Positions 35,171-44,975 are shown, numbered from the stretch's first letter. The stretch: DNA of 64,000 nt from Chryseobacterium jejuense (GCF_017877355.1 NZ_JAGIPR010000015.1:62001-126000), one strand, 5' to 3'. Numbers and translations: made by a program. The notes: generated by a model not told the origin, from the sequence alone.

Positions 35171-36730
35171 ATGAATCCAGGAACTATCCTTTTGCTGTTT
35201 GTCTTTATCTACTTCATCGGCCTTTTGGTGATCTCTTATTTCACCAGCCGGAATTCTGACAACCAGTCCTTCTTTATCGGTAATAAAAAAAGTAAATGGT
35301 GGCTCGTTGCATTCGGAATGATAGGGACCAGCTTAAGTGGGGTTACCTTTATTTCAGTTCCGGGAACTGTTGGCAAAATGACCGGCTCCGAATATATTTA
35401 TGGTGGTTTTGAATATTACATGATGGTAATTGGCTTCTTTATAGGATATTTTATTGTTGCAGCCATCCTTTTGCCACTGTATTATAAGATGAATCTTACT
35501 TCCATATATACGTATTTGGGGAAAAGATTCAATGTGGAAGCGCATAAAATCGGATCCATATTCTTTATTATTTCAAGAGCTATTGGTGCTACAGCAAGAT
35601 TATATCTGGTGGTAAATGTGTTGCAGATTTTCCTTCTTGAAGGACTGGGAGTTCCATTTTGGGTAACTTCCATGATTCTTTTGCTAATGGTTCTTCTCTA
35701 TACTTTTGAAGGGGGCGTAAAAACCATTGTGATTACAGATACATTGCAGACTTCTTTCATGATTATCAGTTTAGTGGCTTGTATTGTCTATATTCTATCC
35801 AATCTAAATCTGTCTTTTGGTGAAGCATACACGATTTTGGGGCAGAAAAATTATACTCACTTCATCAATTTTGATCCTAACTCCAAGACATTTTTCCTAA
35901 AGACCATTCTGGGTGGAATCTTCATTACCATTGCCATGACCGGACTGGACCAGGAAATGATGCAGAAAAATATCTCTGTAGACAATCTTAAAAACTCAAA
36001 GAAAAACATGCTAACTTTCGCAGGAACCCTTCTGTTAGTTAATCTTGCTTTCTTATTTTTAGGAGGATTACTTTATCTTTTCGCCTTACAGCATGGTGCA
36101 GAATACGGAACTACGGGAACTGATCCTGTGAGCAATATCTTCGGGTTCAAAGATGCTGCAGGAAACATCAAGAATATCATGGGAGATGATCTTTTCCCTG
36201 CTTTATCTCTTAATGGGTATTTCCCAATGGCCATTTCCGTTATTTTCATCATCGGATTGATTTCAGCGTTATTCCCTTCTGCGGATGGAGCATTAACAGC
36301 GGTAACAAGCTCGTATTGTGTAGATTTGTTAAACCTTAACGAAGATAAAACCAAAACTGAAAAAGAAAAGAAAAGACTTCGTATGAAAGTGCATTTAACA
36401 TTCACTGTTATGTTTTTCATCCTAATCATGGTGTTCAAAGCACTGAATGACAAATCTATTGTATACCTGATTATGGAAATTGCAGGATATACGTATGGAC
36501 CTCTATTAGGACTTTTTGCTTTCGGGATTTTCACTAAGTTTCAGATTTCCAAAAAGTACTCTATTCTTATGGTAACAATTCTAGCCCCTATCATCACTTA
36601 TTTAATCAATTTTGCAGTTACTTCTTATACGGATTACAGAATTGGTGTGGAGCTGATTGTTCTTAATGGATTATTGACCTTTATTGGATTATGGATGGTG
36701 AAGGATAAGCAGCATTTAAGAATCGTTTAA
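35171..36730 (+). CDS. Sodium:solute symporter (SSS family)
   Basis: A 519-residue inner-membrane protein with about 13 helices. The order of elements (SYFTSRNSDNQSFFIGNKKSKWWLVAFGMIGTSLSGVTFIS at the N-terminus, RFNVEAHKIGSIFFIISRAIGATARLYLV, GLDQEMMQKNIS, FPSADGALTAVTSSYCVDLL) is that of flavobacterial SSS transporters. The solute (sugar, amino acid, sialic acid or other) cannot be deduced. The SGNH hydrolase gene follows after 26 bases and is probably cotranscribed. Confidence 0.92.
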   Translation: MNPGTILLLFVFIYFIGLLVISYFTSRNSDNQSFFIGNKKSKWWLVAFGMIGTSLSGVTFISVPGTVGKMTGSEYIYGGFEYYMMVIGFFIGYFIVAAILLPLYYKMNLTSIYTYLGKRFNVEAHKIGSIFFIISRAIGATARLYLVVNVLQIFLLEGLGVPFWVTSMILLLMVLLYTFEGGVKTIVITDTLQTSFMIISLVACIVYILSNLNLSFGEAYTILGQKNYTHFINFDPNSKTFFLKTILGGIFITIAMTGLDQEMMQKNISVDNLKNSKKNMLTFAGTLLLVNLAFLFLGGLLYLFALQHGAEYGTTGTDPVSNIFGFKDAAGNIKNIMGDDLFPALSLNGYFPMAISVIFIIGLISALFPSADGALTAVTSSYCVDLLNLNEDKTKTEKEKKRLRMKVHLTFTVMFFILIMVFKALNDKSIVYLIMEIAGYTYGPLLGLFAFGIFTKFQISKKYSILMVTILAPIITYLINFAVTSYTDYRIGVELIVLNGLLTFIGLWMVKDKQHLRIV

Positions 36731-36756
36731 TCCATAATAACCCCAAAATATCAGTA

Positions 36757-37446
36757 ATGAAATTATTCGTTTTTCTGGCCTTCAGCTTGTTTGCAGGTAC
36801 ATCTGCAAACGCACAGAATGCTATTGATTTTGCCAATCTTACAAGGTATAAAGATGAAAATACAAGCATTTTAAATTCAAAGAAAAATGTGGATGTTGTC
36901 TTTATGGGCAATTCCATTACAGAAGGCTGGGTAAAGAGTCATCCGGAGTTTTTCTCTGAAAACAATTATACGGGCAGAGGAATCAGCGGACAAACTACGT
37001 CACAGATGTTGTTACGCTTTCAGAATGATGTTATCGCTTTAAAACCTAAGCTGGTGATCATTAATGCAGGAACTAATGATATTGCTCAGAATACAGGCAT
37101 TTATGATGCTGATTTTACTTTTAATAATATCAAAGCTATGGCTGATATTGCTCAAAACAACGGAATTAAAGTAATCATTGCTTCCGTATTACCCGCTGCT
37201 GCATTTCCATGGCGTAAAGAAATAACGGACGCCCCCCAAAAAGTAGATGCCCTAAACAACAGATTAAAGCAGTATGCGAACAATAACAGACTCATGTTTG
37301 TAGATTATAATACTGCGATGCGTGATGCAAAAGGCGGGATGCGCGAAGGACTTTCAAAAGATGGCATCCATCCGGTTCCTGCAGGGTATGCAATCATGGA
37401 ACCAATGATTAAAAATGCAATCAATAAAACATTAAGAAAAAAATAA
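36757..37446 (+). CDS. Secreted SGNH/GDSL hydrolase
   Basis: A 229-residue protein with a signal peptide (MKLFVFLAFSLFAGTSANAQ). All four SGNH blocks are visible: block I VVFMGNSITEGW (Ser nucleophile), block II GISGQTTSQ (Gly), block III INAGTNDIAQN (Asn) and block V KDGIHPVPAGYAIM (Asp/His). It is a periplasmic esterase or acetyl-esterase, often acting on carbohydrate acetyl groups. Operon with the symporter upstream. Confidence 0.92.
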   Translation: MKLFVFLAFSLFAGTSANAQNAIDFANLTRYKDENTSILNSKKNVDVVFMGNSITEGWVKSHPEFFSENNYTGRGISGQTTSQMLLRFQNDVIALKPKLVIINAGTNDIAQNTGIYDADFTFNNIKAMADIAQNNGIKVIIASVLPAAAFPWRKEITDAPQKVDALNNRLKQYANNNRLMFVDYNTAMRDAKGGMREGLSKDGIHPVPAGYAIMEPMIKNAINKTLRKK

Positions 37447-37473
37447 AAATTTCAAAAAATATATTTATTAATT

Positions 37474-37992
37474 ATGAGAAAAATTATTTCATTTTTCATC
37501 TTTGTGTTAACGTTCGGTTCTTTGGCGGCTCAGGAAAATTTTGAATTGTCCACGTTGAGAATAGGGCCTTACAAAATCTTTATGGAAAAAAGTGAGGTTG
37601 AAAAAATTTCAGGGACTAAACTGAAAATTTCTGATGGGGAACAAAAAAATGGGGTGAAATACAATGGAGAGCTTATCAATATTGAAATCTTCCAAGGCTA
37701 TGGTGGCGATGCAAAACCTGATGCCGTTACAATCGCAGGAATGACAACCACCAGTAAAAAATTCAGAACCAAAAGCGGAATGGGTGTGGGAAGTACCAGA
37801 GATGAACTTATCAATGCTTACAAAAACTATCCTATATTTAGTGTTCGTCCGGAGGTTGATGACAATGGTAAACGCATTAAAGATGCGGGATACTTTAATA
37901 TTGAGGACTATGATGCCGGAACACAGTTAACATTTAAATTTGTTAATAATATTGTTACAGAAGTTACAGTTTACATCAACGAAGGCTGCTAA
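37474..37992 (+). CDS. Hypothetical secreted protein
   Basis: A 172-residue protein with a signal peptide (MRKIISFFIFVLTFGSLAAQ). The mature part has FELSTLRIGPYKIFMEKSEVEKISG and GMGVGSTRDELINAYKNYPIFSVRPEVDDNG..., the latter resembling small flavobacterial proteins with a 'G-G-S-T-x-D-E-V/L-x-x-x-Y' module. It begins 27 bases after the SGNH gene and may share its operon. No named family. Confidence 0.78.
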   Translation: MRKIISFFIFVLTFGSLAAQENFELSTLRIGPYKIFMEKSEVEKISGTKLKISDGEQKNGVKYNGELINIEIFQGYGGDAKPDAVTIAGMTTTSKKFRTKSGMGVGSTRDELINAYKNYPIFSVRPEVDDNGKRIKDAGYFNIEDYDAGTQLTFKFVNNIVTEVTVYINEGC

Positions 37993-38016
37993 AAGCAGGA
38001 GAATATTCAAATCGAC

Positions 38017-38047
38017 CAAAATCCGGATATAAAAATCCGGATTTTTG
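38017..38047 (+). terminator. Terminator after the secreted-protein gene
   Basis: AAAATCCGGAT pairs with ATCCGGATTTTT around AAAA, followed by T. The stem is made of two copies of the palindrome ATCCGGAT. Confidence 0.8.
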
Positions 38048-38102
38048 CATTTCCATAAGCCGGTAAAAAATTGTAAATTCGCGTGCAAATAAATCAGATA
38101 TA

Positions 38103-38954
38103 ATGAGTAAAAGTATTGAAGAGTTAAAATCTCTTACTACACAGATCAGAAGAGACATTTTAAGAATGGTTCACGCTGTAAATTCAGGACACCCGGGAGG
38201 AAGCTTAGGCTGTACAGAGTACTTTACAGCACTTTACGGAAAGGTGATGAACTATCATCTTCCTTTTACGATGGAAGGCAAGAATGAAGATCATTTTTAT
38301 CTATCAAACGGGCACATTTCTCCTGTGTACTACTCTACTTTGGCAAGATTCAACTTCTTTCCGGTAGAGGAATTGAGTACTTTCAGAAAGCTTGATTCAA
38401 GATTACAGGGGCACCCTACTACTCACGAAGGTCTTCCAGGAATCAGAATTGCTTCAGGTTCTTTAGGACAAGGTCTTTCTGTAGCTTTAGGAGCTGCTTT
38501 AGGTAAAAAAATGGACGGAGATCAATCTCTTGTTTACACTCTTCACGGAGATGGTGAACTTCAGGAAGGTCAGATCTGGGAAGCACTGATGTTTGCTGCG
38601 GCTAAAAAAGTAGATAACATCATTTCTACTATCGACTACAACGGACGCCAGATTGACGGCGATACAGATGATGTATTAAGCCTTGGAAATCTTCATGCTA
38701 AACTTGAAGCTTTCGGATGGATTGTTTTAGAAGAAAAGAATGGTAACGATCTTGAAGCTGTAATCGGTATTCTTGAAAGAGCAAAAGCTGAAACAGGAAA
38801 AGGAAAACCTGTAGCCATTATCCTTCACACAGAAATGGGTGCTGGAGTAGATTTCATGATGGGATCTCACGCTTGGCATGGTAAAGCTCCTAATGATGAG
38901 CAATTGGATACTGCATTCAAACAATTGTACCTGGAAGCTCCTGCTGACTACTAA
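38103..38954 (+). CDS. Transketolase, N-terminal subunit
   Basis: A 283-residue thiamine-diphosphate-binding half of a split transketolase. VNSGHPGGSLGCTEYFTALY, RLQGHPTTHEGLPGI, ASGSLGQGLSVALGAALGKK and the TPP motif GDGELQEGQIWEALMFAA...DYNGRQIDG are present. With the subunit encoded 41 bases downstream it transfers two-carbon ketol units in the non-oxidative pentose phosphate pathway. The split arrangement is known from archaea and many Bacteroidetes. Confidence 0.94.
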   Translation: MSKSIEELKSLTTQIRRDILRMVHAVNSGHPGGSLGCTEYFTALYGKVMNYHLPFTMEGKNEDHFYLSNGHISPVYYSTLARFNFFPVEELSTFRKLDSRLQGHPTTHEGLPGIRIASGSLGQGLSVALGAALGKKMDGDQSLVYTLHGDGELQEGQIWEALMFAAAKKVDNIISTIDYNGRQIDGDTDDVLSLGNLHAKLEAFGWIVLEEKNGNDLEAVIGILERAKAETGKGKPVAIILHTEMGAGVDFMMGSHAWHGKAPNDEQLDTAFKQLYLEAPADY

Positions 38955-38995
38955 TATCTAACCATCAGTTAACATCTCGATTAATAAAAATAAAA

Positions 38996-39943
38996 ATGAA
39001 ATATACATATACAGAAAAAAAGGACACGCGTTCAGGATTCGGAGCCGGATTAGCTGAGCTTGCTGACAAAAATCCTAATGTAGTAGCACTTTGTGCAGAC
39101 CTTATCGGATCTTTAAAAATGGAGAAATTCATTGAAAAAGCTCCTGAAAGATTCATTCAGGTAGGTATTGCAGAAGCTAATATGATGGGTATTGCTGCAG
39201 GTCTTAGCATCACTGGAAAAATTCCTTTCACAGGAACTTTCGCTAACTTCTCTACTTCAAGAGTATATGACCAGATCCGTCAGTCTATTGCTTATTCTGG
39301 AAAAAATGTGAAAATCTGTGCATCTCACGCAGGTCTTACATTAGGAGAAGATGGAGCTACTCACCAGGTATTGGAAGATATCGGGATGATGAAAATGCTT
39401 CCTGGAATGACTGTAATCAACCCATGTGACTACAACCAGACAAAAGCGGCTACTCTTGCTATTGCTGATTTTGAAGGTCCTGTATATTTAAGATTCGGTA
39501 GACCAACTGTTCCTGTATTTATCCCTGAAGATATGCCTTTCGAAATCGGAAAAGGAATTATGCTTCAGGAAGGTACTGATGTAACAATTGTTGCAACAGG
39601 ACACCTTGTATGGGAGTCTCTTGTAGCTGCTGACGAGCTTGAAAAAGAAGGAATTTCTTGTGAAGTGATCAACATCCACACTATTAAACCTTTAGACGAA
39701 GAGATCATTTTAAAATCTGTTGAAAAAACAGGAAAGATCGTTACTGCTGAAGAGCATAACTACCTTGGTGGTTTAGGAGAGTCTGTTGCAGGAATGCTTG
39801 CAAGAAAAAGACCTACAAGACAGGAATTCGTAGCGGTAAATGATACTTTCGGAGAATCTGCAACACCTGCTGAATTGATGAAGAAGTATAAGATTGATGC
39901 TGAAGCTGTAAAAGAAGCTGTAAAAAGAATTTTAGCGAACTAA
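38996..39943 (+). CDS. Transketolase, C-terminal subunit
   Basis: A 315-residue protein holding the pyrimidine-binding and C-terminal domains. RSGFGAGLAELADKNPNVVALCADLIGSLKM, QVGIAEANMMGIAAGLSITGKIPFTGTF (with the catalytic Glu), SHAGLTLGEDGATHQVLEDIGMM and the C-terminal INIHTIKPLDEEIILKSVEKTGKIVTAEEHNYLGGLGE are visible. Partner of the upstream subunit in an obligate heteromer; same operon. Confidence 0.94.
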   Translation: MKYTYTEKKDTRSGFGAGLAELADKNPNVVALCADLIGSLKMEKFIEKAPERFIQVGIAEANMMGIAAGLSITGKIPFTGTFANFSTSRVYDQIRQSIAYSGKNVKICASHAGLTLGEDGATHQVLEDIGMMKMLPGMTVINPCDYNQTKAATLAIADFEGPVYLRFGRPTVPVFIPEDMPFEIGKGIMLQEGTDVTIVATGHLVWESLVAADELEKEGISCEVINIHTIKPLDEEIILKSVEKTGKIVTAEEHNYLGGLGESVAGMLARKRPTRQEFVAVNDTFGESATPAELMKKYKIDAEAVKEAVKRILAN

Positions 39944-39965
39944 TAAAGTATTTTCAAATGATAAG

Positions 39966-39999
39966 ATAAAAGCCGTCTCAGTGAGACGGCTTTGTTTTT
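39966..39999. terminator. Bidirectional terminator after the transketolase operon
   Basis: AAAGCCGTCTCA pairs perfectly with TGAGACGGCTTT and has T-rich sequence on the right and A-rich on the left. It also serves the convergent minus-strand gene. Confidence 0.85.
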
Positions 40000-40012
40000 A
40001 TTGTTAAAAAAA

Positions 40013-40615
40013 TTATTTCAATCCAAAGTTTTTAGAGATTCCTACTCCAATCTCTTTTCCGAAAGAAAATTCAAAATTACTATTGGTAGCATCAATGCCA
40101 TCTGCCTTTAAATGACTGTATTTAATCCCACCAATATTGAAGTTTAATCCAAATCCATTTTTGAAGTTGATGAACAATGCAGGGGTAAAGTTGGTATAAA
40201 ACCCATTAGCTTTCACTTCACTGGTAGAGCCCAAGGTCGTTGTTTTCAGGTTTTGATATTGGTAACCAGCACCTAAGTCTCCATAAACAGCAAAAATATC
40301 ACCTAAAGGAACTGCATAACGAACGAATGGGCCAATAGCAAACTCATTTGTTTTTATACTAGAGGCATTGTTATTGGAACCTTCCTCTTGTTTCCCGGAA
40401 GTAATAACAAAATTGATCCCTACTGTCCAGTTTTTGTGGAACTGATAACCTACCGTTGGAGTAAAGGTAAACGCTTCAGTACTGGAAACTTTGTTACCCA
40501 TGAATTTGTTGTTGTTATTACTATACCCAATGTTTCCACCTACTAGCAAGGTATTTTTCTGAGCACTTACCACTCCAAATGCTGCAATGGCAGCCATCAC
40601 TAAGATTTTTTTCAT
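40013..40615 (-). CDS. Outer-membrane beta-barrel protein
   Basis: A 200-residue protein with a signal peptide (MKKILVMAAIAAFGVVSAQ). Alternating aromatic/glycine strands (TFTPTVGYQFHKNWTVGINFVIT, FAIGPFVRYAVPLGDIFAVYGDLGAGYQYQ, GFGLNFNIGGIKYSHL) and a terminal ISKNFGLK suggest an eight-stranded barrel of the OmpW/porin-family type. Function unknown. Monocistronic. Confidence 0.88.
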   Translation of the reverse strand: MKKILVMAAIAAFGVVSAQKNTLLVGGNIGYSNNNNKFMGNKVSSTEAFTFTPTVGYQFHKNWTVGINFVITSGKQEEGSNNNASSIKTNEFAIGPFVRYAVPLGDIFAVYGDLGAGYQYQNLKTTTLGSTSEVKANGFYTNFTPALFINFKNGFGLNFNIGGIKYSHLKADGIDATNSNFEFSFGKEIGVGISKNFGLK

Positions 40616-40778
40616 ACTTTTTTGAATTTTAATCTTTTATTAACAACTAGCATGTCAAATCATAAAATTAGTTAAATAAAAATTAACAAAACAGAGAGTA
40701 TAATTGCTTAAAAATTTGAAACATTATTAACAATACCTGTAATACATTTGTAAATAACGGGTATTCAAAAATCTCATG

Positions 40779-40813
40779 TAAAAATAGAGACTATAGCCGG
40801 AGCTATAGCCTCT
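40779..40813 (-). terminator. Terminator of T9SS protein gene A
   Basis: AGAGACTATAGC pairs with GCTATAGCCTCT; on the minus strand it is followed by ATTTTTA. An almost identical hairpin at 42649 belongs to the duplicate gene. Confidence 0.75.
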
Positions 40814-40881
40814 GCATGAATTGCCTTAGTGTTACATTTTAAAAGCTTTTTTTAATCATATTTTTCTATGTATCATTAAGC

Positions 40882-42618
40882 TTATCTTGTCAGGATAATC
40901 TTATGCGTATAGGTTTCCTTATCTTTGGTTTGCACACTGAGCATATAGACGCCTCCGGGTAATGTTGCCGGCAAATCAATGGTTTTAGCCCTGAATTTTG
41001 AACGGAACACTTCTTTCCCGAAAGTATTGTTGATGAAAATATCGGCATCTGTAAAATCGATATTTCCCTGTAAGGTAACCTGTCCCCTGGTAGGATTAGG
41101 AAATAAGGTTAAGACTTTTTCTGCAGGCACAGTTTTCATTGCATGGGCAGAAGTTGCCGCTGCAGGATTATAAACATTTTCCTGGTAGGCATAATGGATG
41201 TTTAAATCATGTGTAGCATATAAAGTTTGTTTCATAGTAAAACCAACACTTGTATATGGTTCAAAAGTTATAAATTCTATGGTCCCTTTATTAGGGTTTT
41301 GAGGATCTGTTTTTAGTCCACCAGAAAGATATGTAGGACCAGAAACACCGGTTGTAACAATTTCAACCTCATTATCAAATACCTGAACAATAGGTTTACT
41401 GTTACTGCTAATACCAATCACAAGCTTTGTATAGGTTTTAGCACCAGGGAAGTGAAGGGATTGACTAACTACTTTACGAGGATTCTCATTGATATTCTGG
41501 ATCAATTTAGAGAAATCGATTTCATTGGGACCTACAGCATTTTGAGGATTCTGGATTGAACATTTACAACCTTCAGGAAGTTCATGAGTTTCATTACTTG
41601 CATAGACTCTATTAAGCTGATAGGCGTAATACACCCGAAGTCCTCCATTAAGACCTACTGCAGAGCTAAGCTTCAATACAACCCGGTCGTAAGGTTTGGT
41701 GGTGGTAATTTCTATCGTCCCCCTACTGGGATCCGTGGCTCCGATTTTAAGGATTTCATTGTTAACAATCTTAAAATCATTGTTTGAAACGTTTCCGTTA
41801 AAGGTTTCCACAGAAACGCCTCCCAGCAATTGTACCGATAAGCCAACCTGATTGGTGCCAATACCGATGACCACTTTTGAGTTTGTTTTTACCGAAGGAA
41901 AAGACAGTCTTTGCTCAACACTCGCAAGCGCTCCCAGTGGAATATTCATGAACGCGTAACTGTTCTCATCAGACCCAACCACATTTTCCGCGTTTTGAAC
42001 AGAGCAAAGAACGCAAATTCCAGAAGTTTGCGAACTCTGGCTGCTTACATAAACTTGCTGTTCACTGATGGGTATGGGTGGTATCTCAATCTGATAAGCA
42101 TAATAGAGTGCATAATTATGCGGAGTATCTGGTCCAGATTCATACCTTAATACAATTCGGTCATAAGGTTTGTTAGTTGAAAATTCTATAGTTCCTTTCC
42201 CAATGCTGTTAGGGGAAAGAATTGGAATAAAGATGTTCCTCACAACCTTAGAATCATTATTGGAAATATTTCCGTTAAAGGTTTCCACAAAAACTCTATC
42301 CAAAGTTAAAATATCCTCAATTTGAAAACCTATGACAACTTTGCCGTTAGTTATTACCGAAGGGAAAATCAGGGTTTGCTCAATTTTATTACCAGGCTCC
42401 ATCTCATCCATGTATATCACAGCATAATCGTCTTCATAGGACCCGACTGCATTTTCTGGACTTGTGACAGAACACCCAAGACAAGATCCAAAAATTTGAT
42501 AAGCCTGGCTGCTTGCATACACCTTTTCTGCATATACCAGCGTGTTCGTAATGAACATCAATAAAGATAACAGTATTGCTCTTTTAAGGATACAGCCTGC
42601 TAATAAATATTTTTTCAT
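40882..42618 (-). CDS. T9SS-secreted triple-repeat protein A
   Basis: A 578-residue protein with a signal peptide (about residues 1-30), three related repeats (about 33-177, 189-335 and 338-480) and a type A T9SS sorting domain (about 503-578, LTLFPNPTRGQVTLQG...GGVYMLSVQTKDKETYTHKIILTR). Each repeat begins VYASSQ/VYVSSQ and holds a Cys-x2-Cys or Cys-x-Cys pair (CLGC, CVLC, CKC) before an EN.VGxxE motif. A beta-sandwich core follows with KVVIG, FNGN.SNND and KPYDR.VLKxxS...YYAYQ. It is exported by the type IX system to the cell surface or medium. Function unknown; adhesion or ligand binding is a guess. Tandem duplicate of the next gene. Confidence 0.88.
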   Translation of the reverse strand: MKKYLLAGCILKRAILLSLLMFITNTLVYAEKVYASSQAYQIFGSCLGCSVTSPENAVGSYEDDYAVIYMDEMEPGNKIEQTLIFPSVITNGKVVIGFQIEDILTLDRVFVETFNGNISNNDSKVVRNIFIPILSPNSIGKGTIEFSTNKPYDRIVLRYESGPDTPHNYALYYAYQIEIPPIPISEQQVYVSSQSSQTSGICVLCSVQNAENVVGSDENSYAFMNIPLGALASVEQRLSFPSVKTNSKVVIGIGTNQVGLSVQLLGGVSVETFNGNVSNNDFKIVNNEILKIGATDPSRGTIEITTTKPYDRVVLKLSSAVGLNGGLRVYYAYQLNRVYASNETHELPEGCKCSIQNPQNAVGPNEIDFSKLIQNINENPRKVVSQSLHFPGAKTYTKLVIGISSNSKPIVQVFDNEVEIVTTGVSGPTYLSGGLKTDPQNPNKGTIEFITFEPYTSVGFTMKQTLYATHDLNIHYAYQENVYNPAAATSAHAMKTVPAEKVLTLFPNPTRGQVTLQGNIDFTDADIFINNTFGKEVFRSKFRAKTIDLPATLPGGVYMLSVQTKDKETYTHKIILTR

Positions 42619-42648
42619 ACTATAAAGATTTTGGGGGTTAGTTTTTTT

Positions 42649-42675
42649 GAAAAATAGAGACTATAACAGGAGCTA
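42649..42675 (-). terminator. Terminator of T9SS protein gene B
   Basis: AGAGACTATAAC/GCTATAGCCTCT stem in the same relative position as the hairpin at 40779. The region 42648-42752 downstream of gene B duplicates 40776-40882 downstream of gene A. Confidence 0.7.
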
Positions 42676-42751
42676 TAGCCTCTACATGAATTGCCTTAGT
42701 GTTACATTTTAAAAGCTTTTTTTAATCCTATTTTTCTAGGTATCATTAAGC

Positions 42752-44494
42752 TTACCTTGTCAGAATAATCTTATGCGTATAGGTTTCCTTATCTTTGGTT
42801 TGCACACTGAGCATATAGACGCCTCCGGGTAATGTTGCCGGCAAATCAATGGTTTTAGCCCTGAATTTTGAACGGAACACTTCTTTCCCGAAAGTATTGT
42901 TGATGAAAATATCGGCATCTGTAAAATCGATATTTCCCTGTAAGGTAACCTGTCCCCTGGTAGGATTAGGAAATAAGGTTAAGACTTTTTCTGCAGGCAC
43001 AGTTTTCATAGCATTGCCAGAAGTTACCGCTGCAGGATTATAAACATTTTCCTGATAAGCATAATGGATGTTTAAATCATGTGTAGCATATAAAGTTTGT
43101 TTCATAGCAAAATCAACACTTGTATATGGTTCGGAAGTTATAAATTCTATGGTCCCTTTATTAGGGTTTTGAGGATCTGTTTTTAGTCCACCAGAAAGAT
43201 ATGTAGGACCAGAAGCTCCGAATACAACGATGTTAACCTCATTATTAAATACCTGGGCAATAGGTTTACTGTCACTGCTAATACCAATCACAAGCTTAGT
43301 ATAGGTTTTAACGCCAGGGAAGCGAAGGGATTGACTAGCTACGGTCTCAGCATTCTCATTGATGTTCTGGATCAATTTAGAGAAATTGATTTCATTCGGA
43401 CCTACAGCATTCTGCGGATTCTGGATTGAACAGTTACAACCCTGAGGAAGCTTATGGGTTTCACTACTTGCATACACTCTATCAAGCTGATAAGCGTAAT
43501 AGACCCTAAGTCCTCCATTAAGACCTACTGCAGAGCTAAGCTTCAATACAACCCGATCGTAAGGTTTGGTGGTGGTAATTTCTATCCTCCCCTTAGTGGA
43601 ATCTGTGGCTCCGATTTTAAGGATTTCATTGTTAACAATCTTAAAATCATTGTTTGAAACGTTGCCATTAAAGGTTTCCACAGAAACGCCTCCCAGCAAT
43701 TGTACCGATAAGCCAACCTGGTTGGTGCCAATACCGATGACCACTTTTGAGTTTGTTTTTACCAAAGGAAAAGACAGTCTTTGCTCAACACTCGCAAGCG
43801 CCCCCAATGGAATATTCATGAGCGCGTAATTGTTCTCATCAGGCCCAACTGCATTTTCTGCGTTTTGAACGGAACAAAGAACGCAAATTCCAGAAGTTTG
43901 AGAACTCTGGCTGCTTACATAAACTTGCTGTTCACTGGCTGGTATTGATATTGGTGGTTTCTCAATCTGATAAGCATAATAGAGTATATAATTACGCTGA
44001 GTATATAGCCCAGGTTCATACCTTAATACAATTCGGTCATAAGGTTTGTTGGTTGAAAATTCTATAGTTCCTTTCCCAATGTTGTTAAGGGAAATATCTT
44101 GAATAAAGATGTTGCCGACAGCAATAGAATCATTATTTGAAATATTTCCGTTAAAGGTTTCTACAAAAACTCCATCCAAAGAGAAAAATATATTGAACTT
44201 AAAACCTATCACAACTTTGTTGTTAGTTGTTACTGAAGGGAAAATCAGGGTTTGCTCAATTTTCCCACCAAGGTCCAGCATTTTCAAGGATATTAAAGCA
44301 TAATTGTTTTCATCGGGCCCGACTGCATTTTCTGGGTTTTTGACAAAACATTCATCACAAGATTCAGAAATTTGATAAGTCTGGCTGCTTGCATACACCT
44401 TTTGTGCATATACCAGCGTGTTCGTAATGAACACCAATAAAGGTAGCAGCATTGCCTTTCTAAGGATACCAACTGCTAATAAATAATTTTTCAT
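42752..44494 (-). CDS. T9SS-secreted triple-repeat protein B
   Basis: A 580-residue paralogue of the upstream-facing neighbour, with the same signal peptide type, three repeats and T9SS type A domain. The C-terminal 95 residues are nearly identical to protein A, while repeat 1 has diverged most (CDEC instead of CLGC; GPDENNYALI instead of GSYEDDYAVI). The start is placed at MKNYLLAVGILRKAM; an in-frame extension to 44536 would precede the signal peptide. A long A/T-rich non-coding region lies upstream. Confidence 0.88.
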   Translation of the reverse strand: MKNYLLAVGILRKAMLLPLLVFITNTLVYAQKVYASSQTYQISESCDECFVKNPENAVGPDENNYALISLKMLDLGGKIEQTLIFPSVTTNNKVVIGFKFNIFFSLDGVFVETFNGNISNNDSIAVGNIFIQDISLNNIGKGTIEFSTNKPYDRIVLRYEPGLYTQRNYILYYAYQIEKPPISIPASEQQVYVSSQSSQTSGICVLCSVQNAENAVGPDENNYALMNIPLGALASVEQRLSFPLVKTNSKVVIGIGTNQVGLSVQLLGGVSVETFNGNVSNNDFKIVNNEILKIGATDSTKGRIEITTTKPYDRVVLKLSSAVGLNGGLRVYYAYQLDRVYASSETHKLPQGCNCSIQNPQNAVGPNEINFSKLIQNINENAETVASQSLRFPGVKTYTKLVIGISSDSKPIAQVFNNEVNIVVFGASGPTYLSGGLKTDPQNPNKGTIEFITSEPYTSVDFAMKQTLYATHDLNIHYAYQENVYNPAAVTSGNAMKTVPAEKVLTLFPNPTRGQVTLQGNIDFTDADIFINNTFGKEVFRSKFRAKTIDLPATLPGGVYMLSVQTKDKETYTHKIILTR

Positions 44495-44826
44495 ACTATA
44501 AAGATTTTGGGTTTTAGTTTTTGCTTTTTCACTCAAATTTTAAATATAAATTCTGAGTGAAATAAAAATAAGATACAAGCATTATCCTACCATCTGGAAA
44601 GAACATGTTTTAAATCGGCTACATTGAAAACTTTCTGGTAATTTCAATTCTAATACCTACCTGTACACAAATTGATTAAAAAAACAACTAACACCACGCG
44701 TAATAATTAACTTTTTTAATCATTGTATTAAGTATTTTTTTAGGTTAATTATTTTTAAAATTAAGGGTAAAATAAACCTATTAAACAGCCAGGTACAATC
44801 CATTCAATAGTGACTCTCTTATAGAA

Positions 44827-44975
44827 ATGAGAAAAAAGGTAAAAAATTATTGATTCTCATAGTCATAGTTTTTGGTGTAACATCTAAAGTAAAACAAACT
44901 TATTCAACTTTACCATATCAAATATATAAAAAAAATATTAATAAAAAAATATCAACAATAAATGAATTTCATTGA
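44827..44975 (+). pseudogene. Possible frameshifted small secreted-peptide gene
   Basis: ATG 44827 begins MRKK and stops after 8 codons. The neighbouring frame continues KKLLILIVIVFGVTSKVKQ and then YSTLPYQIYKKNINKK up to a stop at 44975. This looks like a signal peptide plus short mature peptide. One inserted base in the A run near 44832-44846 would join them. It may be chance in A/T-rich DNA. Confidence 0.2.
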
